64,000 nt of DNA from Chamaecrista fasciculata (lineage: Eukaryota; Streptophyta; Magnoliopsida; Fabales; Fabaceae), in contig QANZ01043183.1 in the NCBI GenBank assembly GCA_003254925.1, positions 217,373-281,372 on the forward strand, read 5' to 3'. Position 1 is the first letter of the stretch, and the number at the start of each line of letters is the position of its first letter. Position numbers and translations under genes: made by a program. The notes under the pieces are model-generated. The model was not told the origin of the DNA. It saw only the letters and a program-made list of their open reading frames with translations, and did no database searches. Shown here piece by piece: positions 23,176-35,418 of the stretch.

Positions 23176-23680
23176 AAATATAATGGCTTAAGTACATTTT
23201 TGGTCCCCTAACTTTCGCAAAGGTCTCAATTTGGTCCCCTAGCTTTTTTTGTTGCAATTTTGGTCCCCTAACTTTTGAAAACGTCTCAATTTGGTCCCGT
23301 AATTTTTTTGTTACAATTTTGGTCCCTTAACTTTTAAAAACGTTTCGTCGTTGGTCCCAAGTGCACTTCCAAGTGATGAAAACGTCTCCTTATAATGGTT
23401 CTTTTTTAATCCACTTCACCCATATTTACCACATCATCAACCAACTCAACCTGCTAGATCAACACTAATGACAAATAATGAATGAAAAAAGTGCACTTGA
23501 GATCAATGGTGAGACATTTTCAGAAGTTAGGATATCAAAATTGCAACAAAAAAGTTCGGGGACCAAATTGAGGCATTTTGAAAAGTTAGGGGACCAAAAT
23601 TGCAACAAAAAAAGTTAAGGGACCAAATTGAGACCTTTGCAAAAGTTAGGGGAAAAAAGTGCACTTAAGCCAAATATAAT
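23176..23680. mobile_element. 487-bp foldback MITE, 9-bp target duplication
   Basis: Element 23185-23671 with an exact flanking duplication, aaatataat, at 23176-23184 and 23672-23680. The termini read GGCTTAAGT...ACTTAAGCC. The arms contain inverted repeats of a TTTTGGTCCCCTAACTTT unit, itself repeated about three times per arm. There is no coding capacity. It belongs to the same structural class as the elements at 2015 and 47098. Confidence 0.88.
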
Positions 23681-24068
23681 TAAAACAAATAATATGAGAA
23701 GATAATATATAAACGTTTAACCAGTGGTCTAATCAAAATATGGGAAAAATTAATTTAAAAAGTCTACATATACGAACTTCCATGTCTTAAACTAGATTTT
23801 ATACTTCTGAGTAAAAAACAAAAAACTAGGTTTTATACAAATCCAAAACATGAAAACTTCATGGAACAACTCCATATCTCCAATTTTGTATTGGATCATA
23901 TTCTTCTCTAAGACAAAAATGTAACTAACTATTCATGTTATAGCTGCATGAACCAACCAACAAGGGGTAGCCATTGGAAAAGTCACTACAATACTCATAA
24001 TAGCTGCTGTTTATTGTTTTAGAGCAGCCGGAAGTAGACATAAACTAAAAATTACTCCACCTCAACAA

Positions 24069-24247
24069 TAAAATTTAGGGTAAATTGCAATTTGGTACCC
24101 TGTGGTTAGGGGCAGTTCCCCTTTGGTACCCTGAAAGAAAAATTTTTGCATTGTGGTACCCCGTGGTTTGCTCCGTTAGCGATTTGGTACCCTGAGGTTT
24201 TTTTCTGTTAGGATTTAATGGCAAATNGCAATTTACCCTAAAATTTA
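24069..24247. mobile_element. 161-bp 'GGTACC' MITE, 9-bp target duplication
   Basis: Element 24078-24238 flanked by taaaattta at 24069-24077 and 24239-24247. TIRs begin GGGTAAATTGCAA. Inside are repeats of TTTGGTACCCTG, shared with the copies at 30870, 31504 and 44161, so this is a short member of that family. An N at 24227 lies in the right TIR. Confidence 0.8.
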
Positions 24248-24472
24248 TAAGTAATCACCCTTGGAGGGTGCTAGCAAATAATGCAATTCCTCAAATCTCA
24301 AATACAGAACTGCTATTTAACTAACTATAACTGATGATTTCCTCCCGACAAAAATATGTTCTGCTACGTCCCAATGGCTCAAGGGAAGATGGGATAGAAC
24401 ATGCTGAGTTGAGAAATCAATGGAGCGTATTTCTACAATAATGTGATTGTGTCCCACAATTGTGCTGTATGC

Positions 24473-27400
24473 CTACGATAATAAAGGAACAGAACCATTT
24501 CCAGCTCTGTAATTCGTCTCCAACTCAGGAAACTGAGTCTCAAAGAAGGCTGCATGGAGAGCCCTCACACACTGCTCTGCTTCACTGTCATTTACGACCA
24601 ACGAGATGTTCACCTGGCAGCAAACGAAACAGGATTGACCAGAAACACATTAAAATGAAACAAGTTTTCAAGTTTTTTTTTAAAACTTGTACCTGAATGC
24701 ACCCCAACATCTAGAAAGCTGATAGAATTTTGAAGAATTTAAGTTAAAATACAGGTGAGTGTATTTCATGCTAGCAGAATATGTTTTTGTCTATGTAAAA
24801 AAAATGTTGCACTAGTGAATAAAATTAGCCAAGCGTATATTATGGTGCCTAGTTTAGTGTCCTTCGGAGGAATATAAGCCTTGAAGCCTGGAAATGAGGA
24901 GGCTAAAACTTCCTAATAGCTAATACTGTGGAGAATAATATGAAGTTAAATAAGGATACCTTGGATGCACCCTGAGAGATCATTTGGACAGTGACCCCAA
25001 GGGTTCGGAGAACATGAAACGCCTGCAATAACACACCAAGCAGTAATCATTAGTCAAAATAAAATAACCAAACCAGACTTACAAGTTTGCAAATAGATGT
25101 AATTGAAATCCAACTCGAGACTAATAATTGCAACAGCCAATATACATATAACGGGTTTTATTCCCAGATGCTGATAGGAAGGGGCCCATATAGTGATAAT
25201 GTGTAGTACTAACAATGAAATAGGCAATTAAAAACTGGAAATATCAGAACAAAACCTGATAAACCAGGGATTAACAAATAAATGGAGAGAATACAAAAAC
25301 AGAACCTTCTCCAATATTAGTGATGACATCTGAACGTTTCCAATGAGAGAAATGATTGATTTGTTCTGTTGGAGATCTACCACTGCAATTTTCTCCAGTT
25401 CCTCGACAACATGGTCAAGCTCCTGCTCAGAGAGAATAAGCATGACAGTCAATCAGATTTTAACAATGGCTACAGTTACCCAAGACAGGGAGGGTACTAT
25501 AAGATAAGACCAACATTTTCATTGAGCAAGCATGCATTAAGTGTAAAACTAGGTGACCTCGTGCAGATAAAATTGAAAAACAGGGATACTATCTTACACT
25601 TGCCTGCTGAATTAGCTCTCTGCTCCATAGCTTTGATGGATCTAATGTCAAGGAAATACTGACTTCACTTGTAGCTACAACATCAACTGATATTCCTAAA
25701 TCTTCAAAAGTTGAAAACACCTGCATAAATAGGGAAGTATGAAGACATGAAGGTGTTCAATCACTAGGAGAACATGAATCCAGGGCATAGCTTTTCACCT
25801 TAGCAAGAAACCCATACTGACCAAGCATGCGAGTGCTTACAATATCCAACATGGTCACGTTACGTTTCAAAACAATGCTAGTTAGTACTGCCTGCAGGTG
25901 AAAAGGGAAAATTAACTTTGTTTGGTTTTAATAATTATATGTGACAACACTTTCATTGGTACAAACCTTGCTCATATCTCTTGTCTTGGTGATGAGGGTA
26001 CCTGGAGCTTTTGGATTGTAAGAATTTTTAACCCTAACGGGAATGTCGCCTTCTCTAGCAGGTCTCATTGACTGTGGATGCAGGACCTGCAAAAGGGGCA
26101 AATCAAAGAAATCACTAACCTTTGACAAATATTCAAATACCACAAGGCCCAAGTCCCCTATCAGTTGATCACTCAACAATCAAGCTGCTAAAACAGCACT
26201 ATGGGTGACCAAGTAATTTAGCAAATCAAGCAATGTTTACCGTGTGTTTATAATTATACCAATAGGATTCAGCCAATTTGAGGTATGCGTGCTTCCCCAA
26301 TTATACAACATTAATGCATAAGAAAAAACAAAAGCAGAACCAAGAATGCATGCTGGAATCTTAAAGTTTTTTTATAACCGTAAGGGAGATGGTGCACAGA
26401 GAGAGCAAACATAGTAATACCTGAGCGCCAAAGTAAGCAAGTTCAGCAGCCTCATCAAATGTCAAATATGGGACAGGTTCTGCTTGTGGGCATAAATTTG
26501 GATCACAAGTTAAAACACCATCAACATCTTTCCATACCTGTTATAGGAGTTGAAACTTGAAATTAAATTTATTTCCTTTTTTTTCTGCATTTAGATTGGG
26601 ACTTGTTATGGAGCTTATACATGCAACTTTATCACAACAGATCTTACATGCTAGTATTTCACATAATGTGAATACCACCCCTTACATTCCCTACGAACCA
26701 CCAGAATCAATCCCAACTTCTAACTGCTCAATCAACATGCAAAGGAAGTCTACTGACATGCACAGCTAAGTGTCTAAAACTAACCTGGATTTCAGGCAAC
26801 CCCAGTGCTTTACCAATTGTTGTAGCTGTCAAATCACTACCCCCTCTACCGAGTGTTGTTACTGCACACGATTTCCGAGCCTGCAATAAGAAAGAAAAAT
26901 ATGATTTTGATTATTCAAGGATTTGAATTTAGCATTGCAAACATCCAAATAAATAAAAAAATGAAGAGAATTTCAAAAGGCACATGGTAGACCTTTCCAA
27001 GGAAGCCTGTAACAATCGGTATCGAACGGTCAGAATCCCAATCACTACATAATCTCTTTGCAACAGCTGGATAAGTTGCTTCCAAAATGTCCGCATTTGT
27101 GAAGTCGTCAGTAGTTATAAAACCAATCTCAAATGCATCATACTGCCAGAACATTGAAATTAGTCATAAATCACTCACTCCAGTCACGGACTACAAATCA
27201 AAAACTGAATTTCCAGTTGGAAAACTGTATTAGTAATTAAGGTTGAAATTTCTTGGCAGCAATATGCCTTAGTTAAGCAGAATAGTAACACATACTTGGC
27301 GAGCCTTAACTCCAATTTTATTGAGATATGCAGCAAAGATCCTTGTGGACATGCACTCTCCAAATGAAACTAAATAGTCTTTTGTCCGTAGAGTCAACTC

Positions 27401-29336
27401 TTTCATCATAGCAATCCCCTTCAGAAGTTGCTCCAATTCTTCTAGATGCTCTGAAAGTGTTCCCAGGCAAAACAGCAAGACAAAGCCAGTTGTTAGTACA
27501 AACAAGTGAAAATGATTTAAATATACTGAGAACAGAAAAGACATATAGTAGGTATAGTTCAATTAATGAGTTGCCCCGATATTACATATAGCAAATATGG
27601 TGAAAATGAAAAATTTTCACTGGTATTCAACAACAATTTTTTCTTCTTCAATTTATGTTCGTAATCCACATATATCATTATAGAAATGGAATTTATAGAT
27701 TTCTAAATTTATGTAACAAGCTACTAGTTTATCATGACAAACAATCACAATAATGACAAACAGTTCAACTTAAATGGGGACTAATTCTATAGACTACGTT
27801 AATGTTTCAAATCCACGCATGCATGAGAAATCTAATTGCTGACTCTAGTTAAGCAAACAAACAATAATTCTGAGACGAAAAACAGTAGGGTTCAACTCCA
27901 CACAGTTTACTTGGCCTTTGCATTTGCAAGGCAATCATACCAGAAAGATCTTTAATATAGCAAATTAGTTCAACATATGACTCTATGAACTTGAATGTTA
28001 TACTTAAAAATATCATAATTCTCAGTGAAAGGCAGATTCCCAGTGTTAAGCAAACAGTAACAAGTGCGCAACCATGTATTGTGAACAAACGCAATTAATC
28101 AAACACATATTCTTTACTTGTAAGTCTAGTGATGCCAAAGCTAAATGAATGCTCAGGGCTACTAAGGTGAACTTATTATAAGAACACTTTAGTTCAAAAG
28201 GCCAAAATGCAAAGAAACCCACACAATAGGAAGTTGTACAATTTACTCCCTTAACTTTAAAAGTAGATAAAAGGCCCCTCACAAGCTTTTCGTTTTGTAC
28301 AACATACTTTTGTCAAATGCTGTTGAAGTTATCCACGAACTTAAAAAGTTGACAAACACCTCCCCAAACTATTAATCTTGTGCTAAATACCCCCTCTCAA
28401 TTTTGCTAACGTGCACAGGTGCTTGGACAAAAAATAACAGAGAGAGTATGCTGAACAATATTGAAAGTTTATGAGTGTGTTTTTGTCAACTTTTGAAGTT
28501 GAAGAGGGAAAGTGACACTCGCAACATTTTAGCCAACTCAAAACAAGCAATTGGCATTCAAATTATCCGATTTATACAATAGAACTAATGTGGACTAACG
28601 TAACTCACTTGCAACAACAGATCTGTCCACTTCAAGCTCATCAGCAGTCCTGTATGAGAGAAGAGGACACAGTCAAAGGAAAATAGTTAATTAGGATGTC
28701 GTTAAAGAAATAGAAGTATTTCTACTGCAAATAGAAAATCCAAACGTAAACTCCCTGCTCTTACCTGAGATGCAGGTCTTTTATAAAGCCGAGCTCATCA
28801 ATACTTGAGACATTAGTAACACCACAACTAACAGCTTTTTCTCCAGCCTAACAAAAAAAAAATCCTTATTAACGTATTTCGACAAGCAGGAATGAGAAAG
28901 AATACTGACGTAAAATAAGACTAAACAATACCAATAGTAGTTTGTTAGTTGTCTTTCCCATCGCAGAGAGAACGATTATAGGACTCTCTTCTGGAAAGCT
29001 TAGTATAAGGCTAGCAACCTCTCTCATTCTCTCTGCAGTAGCCACTGACGAGCCACCAAACTTCATGACACACGTGAATTGTTTCTCAGTTTGACCAAAG
29101 TTCTGATTTTCAGTCTCATCCTTCACAAGCAAATCACTTTTTACTGCCTTGCAACTGACACTGAATACCACTTTTTCACTAGAGACTCTCGTTGTAAGAC
29201 GACATAACCCAGAAACGGAAGCAACAGATGCCGCAAAACCAATTCGCTGTGACAACAGAGGTTGGCAATGCAAACTTCTCCTAGAAGCCAAGGAGAAGGT
29301 GCTTTTAGCCCCACAAACTTGCAACGCACTTGCCAT
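24473..29336 (-). CDS. Aspartate kinase, monofunctional, plastid (13 coding exons, 565 aa)
   Basis: Phosphorylates L-aspartate in the first step of Lys/Thr/Met/Ile synthesis in plastids. Exons on the minus strand: 28932-29336, 28765-28847, 28609-28649, 27296-27450, 26993-27142, 26785-26880, 26421-26537, 25967-26086, 25799-25891, 25604-25720, 25306-25422, 24960-25022, 24473-24613. The frame closes at 1698 nt. The first 85 residues or so are Ser/Arg-rich, typical of a transit peptide. The kinase domain starts at KFGGSS (92-97) and includes the GRGGSD loop (289-294). Two regulatory ACT-like repeats occupy about 395-560, where lysine feedback is expected. No homoserine dehydrogenase domain follows, so it is the lysine-sensitive monofunctional type (inference). 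Intron 10 uses GC-AG (donor at 25603); all others are GT-AG. The codon spanning the exon 3-4 junction reads Lys before HLEELEQLL. Confidence 0.95.
28225..28520. repeat. Probable degraded foldback repeat in aspartate kinase intron 3
   Basis: The left end (ACTCCCTTAACTTTAAAAGT) and the right end near 28490-28515 (ACTTTTGAAGTTGAAGAGGG) are loosely inverted. The wording resembles other 'ctcccttaacttt' elements in plants. I found no clean target duplication. Confidence 0.4.
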
Positions 29337-29884
29337 GCTTATTCAGCTAAATGTTGCGATGAATTAAGCAACTGAAAAGGCTTGGTCCAGAATCCAGATA
29401 GCTATTTCGACAAATAACTCAAATGCAAAAGAACACTCAGAGTCAGAGATCTGTATGAGCTATCAGCCAAACGCTTTAACTTCTCAAAAGATGGATCTTC
29501 AAATCACCCAAAACCTGATTCAGCCACAAAACCGCAATGGGTTAATAATACTAGTTAATTAATATAACGGGAAGAAAACATTTCCATAAATTTGCCTCTC
29601 ATTTCGGTTACAGAAGCCAGATACCTTAGAAGGAAGAGGTTGAGAAGGTAGAAATACAGGAATCGGCGGCTAAAATCGAAAAATGAGAAAATGTTAGGGT
29701 TTTGATTTGAGACAGAATGGTTCCTTCAGAGAGAGCAAGAGGCTCTATCAATCTCTCTGAAGGAACGACAAGGTGATTCCCGCGGCGGCTCTCCTCTTCT
29801 ATTTAAGTCCGCATCAAAGAGAATTCAGTTCCTAATTCCAAAACGTGTGTTTTTTTTTTGTTTTTGGTAATTTCCTTTTGCTAG
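29337..29884 (-). promoter_or_regulatory. 5' leader and promoter region of aspartate kinase
   Basis: Upstream flank of the minus-strand aspartate kinase start at 29336. Around 29719-29767 lies a perfect 14-bp inverted repeat (separate entry). A TATA-like TTAAATAG on the minus strand lies near 29800, which would place the leader across the hairpin. No experimental start is visible. Confidence 0.4.
29720..29766 (-). other. Perfect 14-bp stem, 19-nt loop in the aspartate kinase leader
   Basis: GTTCCTTCAGAGAG at 29720-29733 pairs exactly with CTCTCTGAAGGAAC at 29753-29766. The loop carries a second short complementarity (AGAGG / CCTCT). Its position about 390-430 bp upstream of the ATG fits a transcribed leader. 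It could be an RNA hairpin or a palindromic protein site; nothing here decides between them. Confidence 0.7.
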
Positions 29885-30682
29885 TGTAGCTTTGGTCGAA
29901 TACTCATTTTGGTCCATTATTTTTTACTCAGTTTATTTTAGTCTATTATCTTTCAAAAAAGTTCAAATTGCTCCATGATCTATGCAGCTTTAGTTCAAAT
30001 GGCCAGTAAATTAGTCGTCTCTTAATTTTTTCAGTTTTTGATGACGTGGCATCTGTCTTTCTCTTTTATACATGTTTCGTTCTCTTTATGCATAATATTT
30101 TTTTAAGGTTTCTTTTTAATGGTTAGTAGAGCATCTTATATCTTGAAATCTACAAAAATCTTTTTAAAAGATAATTTTTAATGTTTGAAAACTCACTTAA
30201 ACAATCAAAAGAAACCTTAACATGTGCCTTAAGGACACATGTTAGAAGGACCTTTTTTTAATGACATGAGTTTTTTTTTTTAAGATTGTGAATTTACAAA
30301 CACCATTTATAATTAAATATATTTTTTTTTTGCTATTTTCAAAATAAATAAGATCATGCCATCAAAAAATATCACGCAAAGAAAAGAAAAAGATAAATAA
30401 GGGAGAGAGAAGAAATATCAAGTGCTACGTCATCGAAGACAAAGAAAAGGGACAAAATCTATGAAGTATGGACACTCATATAGACGGGAGTGTCGTACGA
30501 GCGTCGGACATGAACACGTGTCCGACACGGCGACACGCCCTCAAAATGAAGTATTCATGCTTCATAGGACAAAACTTAAATGGTAGATAATAGAATAATT
30601 TGAACTTTTAAAAAGATAATGGGCAAAAATGAACTTTGAGGCAAACATAATGGACCAAAATGAGCATTCCACCTATAGCTTT
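29885..30682. mobile_element. 780-bp foldback element with nested repeat
   Basis: Element 29894-30673 with inverted ends containing CTCATTTTGGTCCATTAT. It is flanked by tgtagcttt (29885-29893) and tatagcttt (30674-30682), matching at 8 of 9 bases. Inside, 30118-30250 matches 48492-48610 in reverse orientation, and 30465-30545 carries GTGTCCGACACG-type inverted motifs. It therefore looks like one foldback element with a second dispersed repeat inside it. Confidence 0.7.
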
Positions 30683-30716
30683 TGGTGCGCCTTTTTTTTG
30701 TCCGTTTCTGTTGAAA

Positions 30717-31308
30717 CCAGCGGCTGAGATTGAATCTTAGTGATTGCTGTGGGTATCCACTGTCCCCTTTCCATTTAGAATTTCACAGTTGGGGAAAGCT
30801 GTGTTATTCAACGCCTTGCAATAATGGTATCCCATCTTGGTCAAAATTTTACCAATTTGTTTTTTTCTTGAGTAAATTACACTTTGGTACCTTGTGATTT
30901 GACCCTCTTTCACTTTGGTACCTTGTGGTTTAAAACCTGACACTTTGGTACCCTGTGGTATTCTCCATTAACATTTTGGTACCGTTTAGAGCTATTTTGT
31001 AATTTTAACCCTAACAAATTTTGCAAAAATTACATATTGACCCCAAAAAATTTTCAAAAAATTACAAATAGGTCTTTGAATACATATTATCTAGGGACTA
31101 AAATGAAAATTTTAAAAAATATTTGGGGTCAATATGTAATTTTTGCAAAATTTATTATGGTTAAAATTACAAAATAACCCCAAAGGGTACCAAAGTGTTA
31201 ATGGAGAATACCATGGGGTACCAAAGTGCCAGGTTTCAAATCACAGGATACCAAAGTGTAATTTACCCTTTTTTGTGAGAAAATTTTACCACTTTTGTTA
31301 TCAACTTT
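30717..31308. repeat. Tandem duplication, copy A (contains a GGTACC MITE)
   Basis: Unit offset 634 bp from copy B (31351-31945) and nearly identical to it. It consists of a unique stretch (30717-30869), a 399-bp foldback MITE (30870-31268) and a short right flank. The MITE occupies the same site in both copies, so it inserted before the block was duplicated. Confidence 0.88.
30870..31268. mobile_element. GGTACC-family MITE, copy in tandem unit A
   Basis: Foldback element with ends related to GGGTAAATTACACTTTGGTA and the inverse TACCAAAGTGTAATTTACCC. The central arms around 31030-31140 are complementary (ATTGACCCCAAA / TTTGGGGTCAAT). The target duplication is blurred by a T run (ttttttctt versus ttttttgtg). 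Confidence 0.8.
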
Positions 31309-31350
31309 GGTACTTTGGTACCCAAGAAAAAAACCAGCGGCTATGAATAA

Positions 31351-31945
31351 CCAGCGGCTGAGATTGAATCTTAGTGATTGCTGTGGGTATCCACTGTCCC
31401 CTTTCCATTTAGAATTTCACAGTTGGGGAAAGCTGTGTTATTCAACGCCTTGCAATAATGGTATTCCATCTTGGTCAAAATTTTACCAATTTGTTTTTTT
31501 CTTGGATAAATTACACTTTGGTACCTTGTGATTTGACCCTCTTTCACTTTGGTACCTTGTGGTTTAAAACCTGACACTTTGGTACCCTGTGGTATTCTCC
31601 ATTAACATTTTGGTACCGTTTAGAGCTATTTTGTAATTTTAACCATAACAAATTTTGCAAAAATTACATATTGACCCCAAAAAATTTTCAAAAAATTACA
31701 AATAGGTCTTTGAATACATATTATCTAGGGACTAAAATGAAAATTTTAAAAAATATTTGGGGTCAATATGTAATTTTTGCAAAATTTATCATGGTTAAAA
31801 TTACAAAATAATCCCAAAGGGTACCAAAGTGTTAATGGAGAATACCATGGGGTACCAAAGTGCCGGGTTTCAAATCACAGGATACCAAAGTGTAATTTAC
31901 CCTTTTTTTTGTGAGAAAATTTTACCACTTTTGTTATCGACTTTA
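31351..31945. repeat. Tandem duplication, copy B
   Basis: Second copy of the block at 30717-31308, including its MITE at 31504-31902. Only scattered single-base differences separate the copies (for example GGTATCCCATC versus GGTATTCCATC), so the duplication is recent compared with the MITE insertion. The 42-bp spacer between the units contains a partial third start (accagcggctatgaata). Confidence 0.88.
31504..31902. mobile_element. GGTACC-family MITE, copy in tandem unit B
   Basis: Same element as at 30870-31268, carried along by the tandem duplication. It has no independent target duplication. Confidence 0.8.
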
Positions 31946-34186
31946 AATTCACTTTCCATATCAGGCCAAAAAAAAAAATCACTTTCCATAGAAAAAAACT
32001 TTTAATACACAAGTTAAATTTAAAAAATAAATAATTATCTTTAAATTTTGAGGAATTGTATCATAATATCAAGTTAACATATATAATCAATAAATCTCAC
32101 TTTTAAACCTAAAAATATTTTATAATCAACTGTTTATATCTAAGGGGAAGACTGATGAAAATTAATCTAAATTGAACCAAAAAAAAAACTCATATTCATA
32201 CCTAGTATAAAAAAGTGCAGAAGATCGTTATTCGTTACACTCCACTGCAACGGCAAAGATGAAATACAAGAGTACAACAAACAAAGAATCGCATTTTTTT
32301 TGGTTGGCATTAATGATTGTGTGTCTGAGAATAATACTAATAATGCATTTTTATCAATGAGGACTTTGGAAGCAGCAAAAGGAAAGTTGAATCCAACGAA
32401 GAATTATGTGTCGACTCGCAGATTCACAGTCAGATTCTGATATTTCTTTTGTTTGGATGCACCAAACATCACTATATTGCGATCAATTATTCTGTGATCT
32501 CGTATCTTTCCACTAGGACTGAGGTTTGCTTTCTTCACATTTTGTTATCTCCAATATACTTCACCTGCTTTTAATTTTTTAATTAAACTTCTAATTATTT
32601 TGCACCAAAGGCAAAACTCAAATTAACACACAACACAATTTTCTTTTGCATTTCTTTCATTTTTGTCAGTCGAGAGTTCTTCTAACTGGAGATCTTTCAG
32701 ATTTGATCAATAGCTAGCATAAATTTGGAGAACTATAGCTTTAGAACGAGTATTTAGGGGGAAAATAAGAAAATATCATTTTTTTTTGGGTAATGAGAAA
32801 AGATCATTTAAATGTGGTTTTACAATGTTATACTTCATAATTATTTTGTTCTCACTAGTGATTAATAATTAATCTATTTTGCAATGAGTTTTCCTTTCAC
32901 TTACAGGGTGGCCCAATAGGGTTATTTTGAAAACGACGTTTGCAGGCCCAAACCAACATCATAATTATAAACGACATATACTTGTAGGTCCTCTCTCTAT
33001 AGTCACAAAAAAAGAAACATAAAAGAAAAACAAAAGGTCTCTTTCTTACAATCCCACTAAACATATATTATATATTAGAATATTAGATATTAGATATATT
33101 AGATATTAGATGATTGATCGTTTCAGTGGAGGAAAGGCCAACGATCCAACTCTCAAGTGGATTATTGGTCCTTCAGTTTAAGACTAACTTATTAATTTTA
33201 GTGTGTTACTGTGTTTACATATAATATTATGAATTAGTCATATGTTCCATATTTAGTATATATATATATGTGTGTGTGTGATGTTCGGTAGTACTCCATC
33301 CCATTAGCTAACATGTGATGATACTAAGCTACAAAATACAAATATATTATACAGGGATATGACATGCATCATTAGATAAAAGTGAAAATACAAAATATTT
33401 AAAATAATTTTAAAAATCATTATCGCCATCTAGACTTTAATCACAATAATGCAACCTGTCTTATTCTCGCTTGAAAACCGCTTCAATTATTTCTTTAAGG
33501 TCTCGTCATAAACTTATGGTACAAGGAGAAAGCCATAGATTTTAGATTAGAGAGCAATACTATATGGTAGTTGAAGCTTGTCGCGTAGGGACCAGGGAGG
33601 ACTTCCTTATTTGTGGTTATAACTAAAAGCACTAAAAAAAGAATCTCAATTTCACCAGAAAATGAAGAAAGGAAAAACTGTGGACGACGGAGGTCTGAAG
33701 CAAGCTAAAAATCACGTGTTCAGCATGAAATACTAATACTTTACCTTACAACTTTTTAGTGAATCTATCACTATTTTAACTGTTTCGTGCAGGAATGAAT
33801 CTACTAAAGTGCAGATTCACTAAAAATAAAACATGTAAATTATGGAATGTCAATTATTTATTATTTTGAATTTGTCTTAGACTATCTTAATGGATGGCCA
33901 AAATCATATACTTTCATATGCTTCAATTTTGGTAGATCCACTTTCATTTCGTGCTAGTTCCATGTTCTTATTTCCTTTGAGTCTTTGACAACTTCAGTTT
34001 GCAAATTTTACTTGTTCACCAACTCTTAACTTTGGATTTTCTGAGAGGGAACATGTATCGTCTTTTTCTCTTTTTATGTTAAATTGTTCTGACAAAATAA
34101 ATGATAGTGTTTTTCGTGTGTCTTGAGGAGGAGTTGGGGGAATCATGTTCATGCATTCTGAGCAGTGAGCATTATGTATTTTGGTG
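31946..34186. other. Intergenic, AT-rich, with microsatellites
   Basis: No gene recognised. A TATTAGATAT-type microsatellite lies at about 33061-33110 and an (AT)n(GT)n run near 33257-33280. Short frames here, such as minus 33994-34194, lack recognisable features. Confidence 0.5.
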
Positions 34187-34722
34187 GGGAACATTAGGGT
34201 TGTTCATTGGGATTGGGTTGGTCCAACCCGCTAAAACTAACCCAACCCACTAGTTTGGGTTGGTTTGGGTTGGTAAAGTTGAGCCCGTTGTGATTTGGGT
34301 TGGGCTGCGGGTTTCAAGATTTTGAGCCCGCTCAACTCAACCCAACCCACCAGCCCGCAAAAATATTTAATAAAAAATAAATTAATTTGTTATTTAGTTA
34401 AAATTATATTTTAATATCACAAATCATATTATTTTTACAATTTGGTCAATTAATAAATTTTTATTCTCAATTTAGTCCATAAAAAAAATTTTGAAGGACC
34501 AAATTAAAGAAAAAAATTTAAGAGGGACCAAAATTTTTTATAAAATAAATATATAAAAATAAAAAAAATAGTATGAGCCAACCCGCCAACCCAACCCGCC
34601 ACTATTTGGTTTGGGTTGACTTAATTATTTTCTTTAGCCCAACCTAATCCAACCCGCCAAATAAATTAATGAACTCGAACCAACCCGCCCTAAACCTAGC
34701 TCTTGAACACCCTAGGGAACAT
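34187..34722. mobile_element. 520-bp hAT-type foldback element, 8-bp target duplication
   Basis: Element 34195-34714. Ends TAGGGTTGTTC...GAACACCCTA are inverted, and an exact 8-bp duplication, gggaacat, flanks it at 34187-34194 and 34715-34722. Inside are CCAACCC/GGGTTGG repeats in inverted arrangement. An 8-bp duplication with this TIR type indicates a non-autonomous hAT element. The element at 60095 has closely related ends. Confidence 0.88.
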
Positions 34723-35298
34723 AAATATATTAAGATAGTGTTTGGACTTGGAAATCGTGGGCCTACGAGCCTAGCCCAGTAGGAAAGACCATCCATCCTC
34801 AACAATACATTGGATATTTATTCTAATAAGCTTGCAATAATCCTCAGACAAAAAAAAAAGCTTGCAATAATCCGCTTTATTGCATGGATTATTCTCAGAC
34901 TTGAAGAATGGATTAATACTGTCAATGCTAAGTGATAAGCAACTTATCATGGCTTAAACAAGATCTTAGATTGAAGACTTGTAAATATAATTACCTTGTT
35001 AAAAGAGTTTTCTATCACAAACCACATTAATCGGAACATAACCTTGACCAGATTGACAATAGAAAAGAAAGAACAGATGAAAACGAAATATATATAAAGA
35101 GTACTTCAATCATATTATATATCAGCGAGGGAAAAAAAAACAGCTTTTAGCCATAAAGCTTCGTCAAGATCCTTAGCTTAGAAAAGGAAGATGAAACCTT
35201 TACATTGATATCATAAAAACTTTTTCATCATGGTACTTAGTAAGTTAGTATAATCAATACCATATGTACTCCTTGTCTATCTATTTCAACCGTTTAAA
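34723..35298. other. Intergenic, nothing recognised
   Basis: AT-rich sequence. The 20-mer AAGCTTGCAATAATCC-type motif occurs twice (near 34829 and 34859) as a short direct repeat. No gene. Confidence 0.5.
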
Positions 35299-35418
35299 CT
35301 GAAGACTATTTTTTTTGTTGCCCAATGTATCCCCAACCCGATAGGTTAAGGACTAATCCTCCGAGGATCTGAACTTCATTTAAGAGTTTGTCGCTAGCTA
35401 ATTGGTTGCTGAAGACTA
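35299..35418 (-). mobile_element. SINE-like retroposon (about 100 bp) with 10-bp target duplication
   Basis: Segment 35309-35408, flanked by ctgaagacta at 35299-35308 and 35409-35418. On the minus strand it has a tRNA-like box B (GTTCAGATCC), a GGATTAGTCC block and a TTGGGGATACATTGGGCAAC end followed by an A run. Plant tRNA-derived SINEs are built this way. Box A is weak and the element is short, so it may be 5'-truncated. Confidence 0.75.

Noticed and set aside
30737..31577. Two near-identical 68-residue minus-strand frames
   Set aside because: They owe their similarity to the tandem DNA duplication and read through the end of a MITE; no protein family features.
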